The notes beneath the pieces are model-generated. The model was not told the DNA's origin. It ran no database searches and saw only the letters and a list, made by a program, of their open reading frames with translations. From Lachnospiraceae bacterium (lineage in GTDB: Bacteria > Bacillota_A > Clostridia > Lachnospirales > Lachnospiraceae): 5,381 nt of DNA. The stretch covers positions 1 to 5,381 of the forward strand of contig DMAZ01000091.1 of NCBI GenBank assembly GCA_003446335.1, given 5' to 3'. Numbering within the stretch: position 1 is the stretch's first letter; each line of letters opens with the position of its first letter. Positions 1 to 5,381 of the stretch are shown here, piece by piece. The position numbers were made by a program, and so were the translations under genes.

Positions 1-2003
1 TGTATGTTGAAGGGATATTACCTGAAAACATCTTAACGCTCACGTACACGGTCGCTGCGACCCGTGACATGGCTCGCAGATTCGAGAGCATATTCGGAGC
101 GGACTGTTCGGGCAGGCTTGAATTTCGAACAATTAACGGAATCTGTGCCCGCATCATTAACCAATATGGCAGGATGATCGGAAAGAGACCCTTTTCTCTG
201 TTGTCAGATGAAAAGGATGCCGGAAAGATTTTGATCGATATTATGAAGAAGCATCTTTCAGAGCATCCGACTGAAAGTGAAGTGAAGAATATTGAAATGC
301 TCATTGCCTACTGCAAGAACATGATGCTGACAGAAGAGGAGACTGAGAAGCTTGGAGAAGCAGAGGACGTTCCACTCGTGGAAATATTCAGGGACTATAT
401 GGATACGTTGAAGGCAAGGCATCTGATGGACTACGATGATCAGATGGTCTATGCCTACAGGATCCTGAAAAGGCAGCCTGATCTTCTGAGGTTCTACAGG
501 GAAAAATACAGATACATCTGTGTCGACGAGGCTCAGGACACATCAAAGATCCAACATTACATCATTGATCTTCTTGCGGGACCACACGGAAATCTTTTTA
601 TGGTAGGCGATGAAGATCAGAGCATTTATGGTTTCAGAGCAGCATATCCGGAGGCGCTTTTGGACTTTGAGAGGAATCATTCTGATGCCCGGGTGCTGGT
701 CATGGACATGAATTATCGTTCCGGCGCAAAGATCGTATCTGCTGCAGATGCTTTTATCAGGCGAAATGAAGACCGCCACGATAAACATATGGTGGCTGTC
801 AGAGGAACCGGCTCGGATATTCACTATATTGAGCTGAAGAACAGGGCAGGTCAGTATGGTTATCTTATCAGAGTGGCAGAAGAGTGCAGAGAAAAAGGCA
901 ACACTGAAACCGCAGTCCTGTACAGGAATAATGAAAGCGTACTTCCGCTGATAGATCGATTGGAAAGAAAATCGATCCCATACAGGATCAAGGGCAGGGA
1001 TCTTTCTTTTTTCACCAGCCGGGTAGTGTTAGATATAATAAATATCATGCTCTTTGCCTTGAATCCGAAAAACACAGAACTTTTCATGCAGATCTATTAT
1101 AAATGCCAGACGTTTCTCAGAAAGGATCAGGCCGGGAAAATATGCCGTATGAGCAGGAAAAGAGATATTCCTGTTCTGGAGGCCGCAGAGTATGTCGGGG
1201 GCATAAGCGGATTGGTCCTGGGCAAATGCAGAGGCCTTGCGACAAATCTGCGCTATATTGCCAGGGAGTCTCCTTCTAAGGCAATTTTCCGTATAGAAAA
1301 GCCCTGTGGGTATGGTGAATATCTGGAACGAAACAAGATAGACGGGAACAAGATTTTTATATTAAGGCAATTAGCATACAATGAGACGACGGTAGAGAGT
1401 TTTTTACAGAGACTTTCATATCTGCAGAATATGCTGAGGGATGAACGGCCTGATGACAGTTGTTCGTTCGTCCTGTCTACGATTCATTCCGCGAAAGGCC
1501 TGGAGTACGACCGGGTATTCCTGATGGATGTGTGTGACGGGGTATTTCCGGCGCAGGTGCCGAAATCGAAAAAGAATCTTTCTCCGAACGAGAAAAAGCA
1601 ACTGGAAGAAGAACGGCGTCTGTTTTATGTGGGAATTACCAGAGCCGTAAATGAGCTGCATCTCTTTAAATTTCCGGAATATGACTCAACTTTTTTAAGG
1701 GAATTGTCTCCTGTGCGGAACGTGAAGCGGCGGACAGGAAGCCGGTCTCTGACCGGGAACCGTCCGATTTCTGCAGAAAAAGAAAACGGAGATGGACAAG
1801 GTGACAGTCTTGAACTGATCATTGGGATGCAGGTCATATCGGAACAATTCGGTTCCGGCGTGATCACCGATGTGGAATACACGAAGGCAGAGCCATTTGA
1901 AAATGCAGGCAGGTTCTGTGTGGAGTTCGACTCCGGCGAAGAGCGGGTATTTGCCTTCCCGCTTGCATTCAGGAGAGGCATGAGACTTAAGGAGCATTCC
2001 TGA
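1..2003 (+). CDS. UvrD/Rep/PcrA-type superfamily 1A DNA helicase, 5' truncated by the window edge
   Basis: This is an ATP-dependent 3'-5' DNA helicase of the UvrD/PcrA/Rep class, which acts on DNA in repair and replication restart. The open frame runs back to base 3, so the ATG at 69 is not the real start. The 22 codons before it encode motif Ia (ILTLTYTVAATRDMARRF). Walker A (motif I) and the Q motif must lie upstream, outside the window. In visible residues (1 = codon at 3-5) I see DEAQD (motif II, about 175), GDEDQSIYGFR (motif III, about 202), NYRS (motif IV, about 237), TIHSAKGLEYDRVFL (motif V, about 493) and EERRLFYVGITRA with the arginine finger (motif VI, about 536). The C-terminal 60 residues, from about 608, resemble the PcrA/UvrD Tudor-like tail (GMQVISEQFGSGVITDV). 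The 666 visible residues plus a short missing N-terminus fit the family's 700-750. All visible motifs are intact, so it is probably active. Whether it is the housekeeping PcrA or an accessory paralogue cannot be settled here, so no symbol is given. Confidence 0.95.
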   Translation, partial: YVEGILPENILTLTYTVAATRDMARRFESIFGADCSGRLEFRTINGICARIINQYGRMIGKRPFSLLSDEKDAGKILIDIMKKHLSEHPTESEVKNIEMLIAYCKNMMLTEEETEKLGEAEDVPLVEIFRDYMDTLKARHLMDYDDQMVYAYRILKRQPDLLRFYREKYRYICVDEAQDTSKIQHYIIDLLAGPHGNLFMVGDEDQSIYGFRAAYPEALLDFERNHSDARVLVMDMNYRSGAKIVSAADAFIRRNEDRHDKHMVAVRGTGSDIHYIELKNRAGQYGYLIRVAEECREKGNTETAVLYRNNESVLPLIDRLERKSIPYRIKGRDLSFFTSRVVLDIINIMLFALNPKNTELFMQIYYKCQTFLRKDQAGKICRMSRKRDIPVLEAAEYVGGISGLVLGKCRGLATNLRYIARESPSKAIFRIEKPCGYGEYLERNKIDGNKIFILRQLAYNETTVESFLQRLSYLQNMLRDERPDDSCSFVLSTIHSAKGLEYDRVFLMDVCDGVFPAQVPKSKKNLSPNEKKQLEEERRLFYVGITRAVNELHLFKFPEYDSTFLRELSPVRNVKRRTGSRSLTGNRPISAEKENGDGQGDSLELIIGMQVISEQFGSGVITDVEYTKAEPFENAGRFCVEFDSGEERVFAFPLAFRRGMRLKEHS

Positions 2004-2028
2004 AACCGGTGCAGAATGTCTGTATAAT
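2000..2028 (+). promoter_or_regulatory. Sigma-A-type promoter for the lipoprotein gene
   Basis: A perfect -10 box TATAAT lies at 2023-2028. Exactly 17 bases upstream is CTGAAA at 2000-2005, which matches the TTGACA -35 consensus at four of six positions. The -35 overlaps the stop codon of the helicase. Transcription would start near 2035, giving a leader of about 55 bases before the ATG at 2091. No convincing terminator separates the helicase from this promoter, so some readthrough is possible. The assignment is by consensus match only. Confidence 0.65.
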
Positions 2029-2041
2029 TGAATTTTTTCCG

Positions 2042-2056
2042 ATTATGATGCATAAT
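2042..2056. promoter_or_regulatory. Candidate operator: short inverted repeat in the lipoprotein leader
   Basis: ATTATG and CATAAT form a perfect 6-bp inverted repeat separated by ATG. It lies 13 bases downstream of the -10 box, just past the predicted transcription start. Its position would suit a repressor-binding site. It is short and AT-rich, so it could occur by chance, and no regulator gene is visible in the window. Confidence 0.25.
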
Positions 2057-2077
2057 GAGACCAATTAAAAAGAAAAC

Positions 2078-2083
2078 AGAGGA
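2078..2083 (+). promoter_or_regulatory. Ribosome binding site that fixes the lipoprotein start at 2091
   Basis: AGAGGA ends 7 bases before the ATG at 2091, a near-ideal spacing. The alternative upstream ATG at 2055 has no comparable purine-rich sequence in front of it. It would also add 12 residues ahead of the signal peptide. The 2091 start is therefore preferred. Confidence 0.8.
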
Positions 2084-2090
2084 AAGCACT

Positions 2091-2711
2091 ATGAAGAAGA
2101 AACTGATTGTTGTATTTACAGTTCTGGTCATGTTACTCGGGATCAGTGCATGTGGCAGCAGTGAAGAAGCGGCTGTAGATGAGCCGGATGTAACAACGGA
2201 GGACAGCACAGAAGAACCGCAGGTCGATGGCACGGCTTATGGATACGGAGGATCTGATCCGGTCGAGGCTGCCGTCTATAAATATATGGCTGAAGAAGTG
2301 AGCCGGAACTATTCGGAAGCGGAAATACACATTCCGACTGTGAACATTATACATATAGACTTCACTCCGGAAGATGAAATCCTCGTAAACGGAGATTTTT
2401 GGATCGAAAACTATACGATAGACGGGGATACTCTAAAGTGCGTCTCCGGTGGGCATCATCCGGGAGTTATCCACATGAACAAAAATTATGATGTGACCGC
2501 TTTCGATCAGGTGGAAGACGGAGAGGGATTTGAAGACAGCGCGAAAGAACTTTTTGGCGAAGAGTACGGTAATTTCATGAAAATCTACAGTGACAGTGAT
2601 TCCCGCAATGAGCTCAGAAAGGTGACTGTATCAGATTATGTAAAACTGAATGGTCTCAAAGTGACTCAGTATCAGGATGAAGGCTGGGATCCTGTAGAAC
2701 TATATCACTAA
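2091..2711 (+). CDS. Small secreted lipoprotein of unknown function
   Basis: The predicted protein is 206 residues long. Residues 1-20 form a lipoprotein signal peptide: MKKK, then a hydrophobic core, then the lipobox ISAC with Cys21 as the lipidation site. It should therefore be anchored on the outer face of the cytoplasmic membrane. Residues 22-55 form a low-complexity linker, with ten Asp/Glu between residues 25 and 46 and no Lys or Arg, ending in a Tyr/Gly-rich stretch. A globular domain of about 150 residues follows. It opens with the helix DPVEAAVYKYMAEEV and contains the motifs GDFWIENYTIDGDTL (101-115), SGGHHPGVIH (119-128) and a C-terminal YQDEGWDPVEL. From memory these resemble a family of uncharacterised Clostridia lipoproteins, but I cannot name a domain. 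No catalytic signature is evident, and a binding or sensing role is only a guess. It has its own promoter, and a hairpin follows it, so it is probably monocistronic. Confidence 0.88.
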   Translation: MKKKLIVVFTVLVMLLGISACGSSEEAAVDEPDVTTEDSTEEPQVDGTAYGYGGSDPVEAAVYKYMAEEVSRNYSEAEIHIPTVNIIHIDFTPEDEILVNGDFWIENYTIDGDTLKCVSGGHHPGVIHMNKNYDVTAFDQVEDGEGFEDSAKELFGEEYGNFMKIYSDSDSRNELRKVTVSDYVKLNGLKVTQYQDEGWDPVELYH

Positions 2712-2783
2712 GAACCGGTACCGGAAGGAATTCGTTCGAAGTGAAGAATGATTTTCGATTGTTAAAAAGTACCGGGTATGGTC

Positions 2784-2814
2784 GGCGCAGGTCTGAAGAG
2801 ACCTGCGTCTTTCC
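2784..2814 (+). terminator. Probable Rho-independent terminator or attenuator hairpin after the lipoprotein gene
   Basis: CGCAGGTCT (2786-2794) and AGACCTGCG (2799-2807) form a perfect 9-bp stem closed by a GAAG tetraloop. The stem can be extended by one G-U and one G-C pair. It is followed by TCTTTCC, a short and interrupted T-tract. The strong stem supports a terminator, but the poor U-run suggests incomplete termination. It lies 72 bases past the lipoprotein stop and ends only a few bases before the ribosome binding site of the transporter, so it could also attenuate transporter expression. Confidence 0.65.
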
Positions 2815-2820
2815 TGCAGT

Positions 2821-2827
2821 AAAGGAG
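2821..2827 (+). promoter_or_regulatory. Ribosome binding site of the MATE transporter, unusually wide spacing
   Basis: AAAGGAG is a good Shine-Dalgarno match, but 13 bases separate it from the ATG at 2841, longer than the usual 5-9. No in-frame ATG, GTG or TTG lies between them. The next in-frame ATG, at 2895, would remove the conserved N-terminal segment. The 2841 start is therefore kept, with possibly reduced translation efficiency. Confidence 0.6.
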
Positions 2828-2840
2828 TGCTGATCCCTAT

Positions 2841-4196
2841 ATGGACAGAAAAAGAAATCCGGCAGGTTCCGTAGATCTGCTGCACGGGTCCATCATGAAA
2901 AGCCTGCTGATTTTTATGATGCCCGTTTTTTTATCAAATATATTTCAGCAGTTCTACAACGTGGCAGATACCGCACTGGTAGGCAACTATCTGGGTGAAA
3001 ATGCGCTTGCCTCGGTCGGAGCGGTATCTTCCGTTTTTGAGTTCCTTGTTTTCTTTTCTCAGAGCCTGAGCGTCGGATTATCCATTGTCGTAGGGAGAGA
3101 ATTCGGTAAGGGAAACACAGAGAGGCTTAAGCAGGCGGTAGCGGGTTCCATAGTAGTCGGCAGTGCGGTCTGCTTTGGTCTGACAGTGCTGATGTCAATC
3201 GGTATGAGAGCTTTTTTGCGTATGATCAATACGCCGGAAGAGGTTTTTGAGAATTCCTGTGCCTATATCAGAGTGATCTGTTCGTTTATGATCATAATGT
3301 TCATTTATAATCTGTGTGCAGGGATTTTGAGAGCGATCGGAAATTCGGTTATGCCGTTGATATTTTTGATTTTCTCCTCCCTCACGAACATTGTACTGGA
3401 CATCGTGATGATCAGAGTTCTGCATATGGGGGTCATCGGCACAGCAATTGCAACAGTGGCAGCGCAGGCTGTCTCTTCCATTCTGTGTATTCTGTATATC
3501 ATCAGGAATGTACCTGTGATTATTCCCGAACGTAAACATTTCATATATGATGGTGTGCTGTATGGAGAACTGGCATCCCAGGGAATCGCGATGGCCGGTA
3601 TGGGCTCGATTGTTAATATCGGATCGATCATTCTGCAGATAGGGATCAACAGCCTGGGACCGGTCGTGATTGCCGGTCATGTGGCAGCCAGAAAGATATT
3701 CTTTATCCTTCTGACACTCGGGGTCTCGATGTCGACGGCGGTCGCCAACTTTGTATCGCAGAACAGGGGGGCGAACAATCGGAAAAGAATTCTTGAGGCA
3801 GTCAGAGAGAGCCATATTTTCAGTATTGTGACGACGGTTGTCATGGTCATTTCCATGCAGGTCTTTGCAAGGTCTCTTGTTTCCCTGATTTCCGGATCAG
3901 ACGATGAGATCATTCTGCGGAACGGGTCAGATTATCTTCGTTTTTGTACATTCTTTTTTGTACCGCTTCTGGAAATCCAGATCCTGAGAAATTCGCTGCA
4001 GAGTCTGGGAAGCAAGGTAATACCTATTATTTCCAGCGTTATTGAATTGACAGGAAAGATTTTCTTCACGATCGTCCTTATTCCCCGGTTCGGTTACAAT
4101 GCAGTTATCGCCTGTGAGCCGTTGATCTGGGTCGTGATGGCTTTGCAACTGCTGTATGCTTTTTATCATGATCCTTATATAAGAGGAAAAGTGTGA
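2841..4196 (+). CDS. MATE-family multidrug/toxic-compound efflux transporter
   Basis: This is an integral inner-membrane exporter of the multidrug and toxic compound extrusion family. Known members export cationic drugs, dyes or metabolites in exchange for Na+ or H+. Its 451 residues are the usual MATE length. The protein is hydrophobic throughout and fits 12 transmembrane helices in two six-helix halves. Family hallmarks are visible. The N-terminal DLLHGSIMKSLLIFMMPVF leads into helix 1. FQQFYNVADTALVGNYLG follows at about 35-52, and GREFGKGNTERLKQAV ends the second-helix region. LRAIGNSVMPL precedes helix 5. In the second half, STAVANFVSQNRGANNRKRI is the counterpart of the helix 2 loop. 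The best match is the MATE subgroup common in Firmicutes, including MepA-like and DinF-like proteins, but the substrate cannot be read from sequence. No promoter is evident in the 129-base gap upstream. Transcription may come through the leaky hairpin after the lipoprotein gene or from an unrecognised promoter. Confidence 0.95.
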   Translation: MDRKRNPAGSVDLLHGSIMKSLLIFMMPVFLSNIFQQFYNVADTALVGNYLGENALASVGAVSSVFEFLVFFSQSLSVGLSIVVGREFGKGNTERLKQAVAGSIVVGSAVCFGLTVLMSIGMRAFLRMINTPEEVFENSCAYIRVICSFMIIMFIYNLCAGILRAIGNSVMPLIFLIFSSLTNIVLDIVMIRVLHMGVIGTAIATVAAQAVSSILCILYIIRNVPVIIPERKHFIYDGVLYGELASQGIAMAGMGSIVNIGSIILQIGINSLGPVVIAGHVAARKIFFILLTLGVSMSTAVANFVSQNRGANNRKRILEAVRESHIFSIVTTVVMVISMQVFARSLVSLISGSDDEIILRNGSDYLRFCTFFFVPLLEIQILRNSLQSLGSKVIPIISSVIELTGKIFFTIVLIPRFGYNAVIACEPLIWVVMALQLLYAFYHDPYIRGKV

Positions 4197-4211
4197 TGGA
4201 ATGGATTTTTC

Positions 4212-4220
4212 TGATATAAT
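4212..4220 (+). promoter_or_regulatory. Extended -10 promoter for the flavoprotein/glutaredoxin operon
   Basis: TGATATAAT contains a perfect TATAAT at 4215-4220 preceded by the TGn extension, the classic extended -10 element. No good -35 is found 16-18 bases upstream, where the sequence overlaps the transporter stop codon. Extended -10 promoters tolerate this. Transcription would start near 4227, about 49 bases before the ATG at 4276. No terminator is seen between the transporter and this site. Confidence 0.6.
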
Positions 4221-4275
4221 TTAAAGGAATAAAGCTGCAGGATATGAATTAGAAGCTTGGAAAGGGAGGAAAACA

Positions 4276-4902
4276 ATGGCAAAAGTGATTCTGTTGAACG
4301 GAAGTCCGCATTCCAACGGCTGCACAGCTGCAGCTCTTGCTGAAATGATAAAAGTTTTTCAGGAGGAAGGAATCGAGACGGAGCTTGTTCATGTAGGGAA
4401 CAGGGATATCAGAGGATGCATTTCATGCGGTCGGTGCAGTAAGACAGGAAAATGTGTTTTCGATGATCTGGTGAACCAGGTCGCACCTGAATTTGAAAAA
4501 GCGGACGGACTGGTAGTGGGCAGTCCTGTCTATTACGGAAGTCCGAATGGGACGATCCTGTCTTTTATGGATCGTCTGTTCTACAGCACATCCTTCTCGA
4601 AGCATATGAAAGTCGGGGCGGCTGTAGTCAGCTGCAGGAGAGGCGGCAATACAGCCTCTTTCGATGTATTGAACAAATATTTCACAATCAGCAGTATGCC
4701 GGTCGTCTCCAGCACATACTGGAATCAGGTTCATGGATTCAAGGCTGATGACGTCAGGAAAGATCTGGAAGGTCTTCAGACCATGAGAAATCTCGCGAGG
4801 AATATGGCCTTCATGATCAGGGCAATTGCGGATGCGAAAGAGAAATATGGATGTCCGGAATTGGAAAAGGGATGTTTCACGAGTTTTCCGGATGGGAAAT
4901 AA
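4276..4902 (+). CDS. Flavodoxin-fold NAD(P)H-dependent FMN oxidoreductase with a four-cysteine cluster motif
   Basis: This is a cytoplasmic flavodoxin-like protein of the NADPH-dependent FMN reductase superfamily, 208 residues. The FMN phosphate loop is GSPHSNGCT (9-17). The isoalloxazine-contacting loop is GSPVYYGSPNGT (82-93), followed by the DRLFY helix. A second conserved block is CRRGGNTASFD (120-130) with MPVVSSTYWNQVHG (141-154), typical of this subgroup. Cys48, Cys51, Cys54 and Cys60 form CX2CX2CX5C. This matches the compact motif that binds a [4Fe-4S] cluster in the archaeal iron-sulfur flavoprotein Isf (CX2CX2CX4-7C). Cluster binding here is inference, since many bacterial relatives carry similar cysteines untested. 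The ribosome binding site AGGGAGGA is strong, 5 bases from the ATG. The gene is first in a two-gene operon with a glutaredoxin-like protein. Its natural substrate is unknown; quinone, flavin, nitro-compound or disulfide reduction are possible. Confidence 0.93.
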   Translation: MAKVILLNGSPHSNGCTAAALAEMIKVFQEEGIETELVHVGNRDIRGCISCGRCSKTGKCVFDDLVNQVAPEFEKADGLVVGSPVYYGSPNGTILSFMDRLFYSTSFSKHMKVGAAVVSCRRGGNTASFDVLNKYFTISSMPVVSSTYWNQVHGFKADDVRKDLEGLQTMRNLARNMAFMIRAIADAKEKYGCPELEKGCFTSFPDGK

Positions 4903-4918
4903 AAGGGAGAAAGAAAAG

Positions 4919-5215
4919 ATGATAAAAATATACGGAATGCCAACATGTCCATATTGCGATTACATTTATGAACAGATCGCAGGACGGGAAGATGAGTTCG
5001 AATATATAAATATTGCAGAGCATATCCGAAATATGAGCGCTTTTACCAGACTTCGGGATAATGATCCGGCATTTGATCACAGCAAAGAGATCGGGGATGT
5101 CGGAATTCCGGCGTTCGTTTTTGAAGATGGCAGGGTGTCCCTGGACCCGGCAGATGTGGGATTGATTGAGTATGGCTCCCCGGAAGCCTGTGCGCTTAAA
5201 GCACGTGAAAACTGA
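4919..5215 (+). CDS. Glutaredoxin-like thiol-disulfide protein with CPYC active site
   Basis: This is a 98-residue thioredoxin-fold protein, probably cytoplasmic because no signal peptide is present. It opens with the beta strand MIKIYGMPT, followed directly by the redox motif CPYC (Cys10-Cys13), the classical dithiol glutaredoxin signature. GIPAFVFEDG (62-71) supplies the conserved cis-proline (Pro64) that faces the active site. The segment between them is longer and more charged than in standard glutaredoxins. This places it nearer to the glutaredoxin-related group (COG4545-like, from memory) than to GrxA/GrxC. The start at 4919 follows AGGGAGA with 8 bases spacing. An in-frame ATG at 4826 lies inside the preceding gene and would add an Arg/Lys-rich, non-homologous extension, so it is rejected. 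The gene lies 16 bases after the flavoprotein, so the two are almost certainly co-transcribed. Its reductant (glutathione, another low-molecular-weight thiol, or a partner protein) is unknown. Confidence 0.88.
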   Translation: MIKIYGMPTCPYCDYIYEQIAGREDEFEYINIAEHIRNMSAFTRLRDNDPAFDHSKEIGDVGIPAFVFEDGRVSLDPADVGLIEYGSPEACALKAREN

Positions 5216-5242
5216 AGAGATACCTTTATTTGATCGAACGAA

Positions 5243-5343
5243 AGGGGCTGTCGCAATAAAGCCTGACGTCACGATAGATAGCAGACTTCATTTGCAAATG
5301 CCTGCTAAATAGTACGGTGACATAGCCTGGTGCGACAGCCCCT
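5243..5343. repeat. 101-bp inverted-repeat element, MITE-like or insertion-sequence remnant
   Basis: The ends are a perfect 13-bp inverted repeat: AGGGGCTGTCGCA (5243-5255) and TGCGACAGCCCCT (5331-5343). Further paired arms nest inside: GTCAC/GTGAC (5268-5272 with 5317-5321) and TAGCAG/CTGCTA (5279-5284 with 5302-5307). At the centre is the 12-bp palindrome CATTTGCAAATG (5289-5300). The whole element can fold into one long interrupted hairpin and is too short to encode a protein. A GGGGCTGTCGC-type terminus resembles ends I associate with insertion sequences in Firmicutes, but I cannot assign a family. No target-site duplication is obvious at the borders. It begins 28 bases after the glutaredoxin-like stop, so it could also act as a transcription terminator, although no T-run follows it. 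A structured RNA is a third possibility. Confidence 0.6.
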
Positions 5344-5381
5344 GTTGATGTAAAAAGTGAAAACAGTATCAAAGTATTTTA

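Noticed and set aside
69..71. ATG at 69 as the start of the helicase
   Set aside because: The frame is open to the window edge, and the 22 upstream codons encode conserved motif Ia, so the true start is upstream of the window.
1994..2038. Possible terminator after the helicase: GCATTC/GAATGT stem followed by T6
   Set aside because: The stem is only 6 bp with one wobble pair, and the T-run starts about 14 bases beyond it. The interval also holds the TATAAT promoter box.
1625..2233. Long minus-strand open frame (202 codons) across the helicase end and the lipoprotein start
   Set aside because: It overlaps two well-supported plus-strand genes and the promoter between them. It is Ser/Thr-rich, without recognisable motifs, and fits an antisense shadow.
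2809..2824. CTTT/AAAG pairing that could mask the transporter ribosome binding site
   Set aside because: Only four A-T/G-C pairs with an 8-base loop, too weak to claim as a regulatory hairpin.
3195..3815. Minus-strand open frame (206 codons) inside the transporter gene
   Set aside because: It is fully antisense to the MATE gene. Its composition is His/Asp/Arg-rich, as expected for the reverse of membrane-helix codons, and no domain is recognisable.
4826..4918. Extended N-terminus of the glutaredoxin-like protein
   Set aside because: It overlaps the flavoprotein gene and encodes a basic stretch unlike the family. The ATG at 4919 has a good ribosome binding site and starts directly at the expected first beta strand.
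5345..5372. TTGATG ... TATCAA as a promoter for a gene beyond the window
   Set aside because: Both boxes match the consensus poorly and no downstream gene is visible. The last 38 bases (5344-5381) are AT-rich with no supportable feature.

Overview
The window looks like an ordinary chromosomal stretch from a Gram-positive anaerobe, most likely a Clostridia member of the Lachnospiraceae type. This placement is inference. It rests on strong GGAGG-type Shine-Dalgarno sequences, sigma-A-like TATAAT boxes, a lipobox lipoprotein with an acidic linker, a ferredoxin-like-cysteine flavoprotein of the kind common in anaerobes, and moderate GC. All five genes are on the plus strand, and no gap without a gene exceeds about 170 bases.

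Layout: (1) Positions 1-2003 hold a UvrD/Rep/PcrA-type superfamily 1A DNA helicase whose 5' end, including the Walker A motif, lies outside the window. (2) Positions 2000-2090 hold a well-formed promoter and leader. They drive a small lipoprotein of unknown function (2091-2711). (3) A GC-rich hairpin at 2784-2814 separates it from a 12-helix MATE-family efflux transporter (2841-4196). (4) An extended -10 promoter sits just past the transporter stop. It drives a two-gene redox operon: a flavodoxin-fold FMN protein with a compact CX2CX2CX5C motif (4276-4902), then 16 bases later a 98-residue glutaredoxin-like protein with a CPYC active site (4919-5215). (5) Downstream lies a 101-bp, nearly symmetrical hairpin element with 13-bp perfect terminal inverted repeats (5243-5343). 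It looks like a miniature inverted-repeat transposable element or the collapsed ends of an insertion sequence.

The genes do not form one pathway. The helicase (DNA repair/replication), the lipoprotein (cell surface) and the transporter (export) each appear to be separately controlled, although no clear promoter is visible before the transporter. The flavoprotein and glutaredoxin-like gene are the one convincing functional pair, plausibly in thiol or electron-transfer chemistry. I found no CRISPR array, tRNA, rRNA, phage gene or defence system. The two items most worth a second look are the 101-bp inverted-repeat element and the flavoprotein/glutaredoxin pair.
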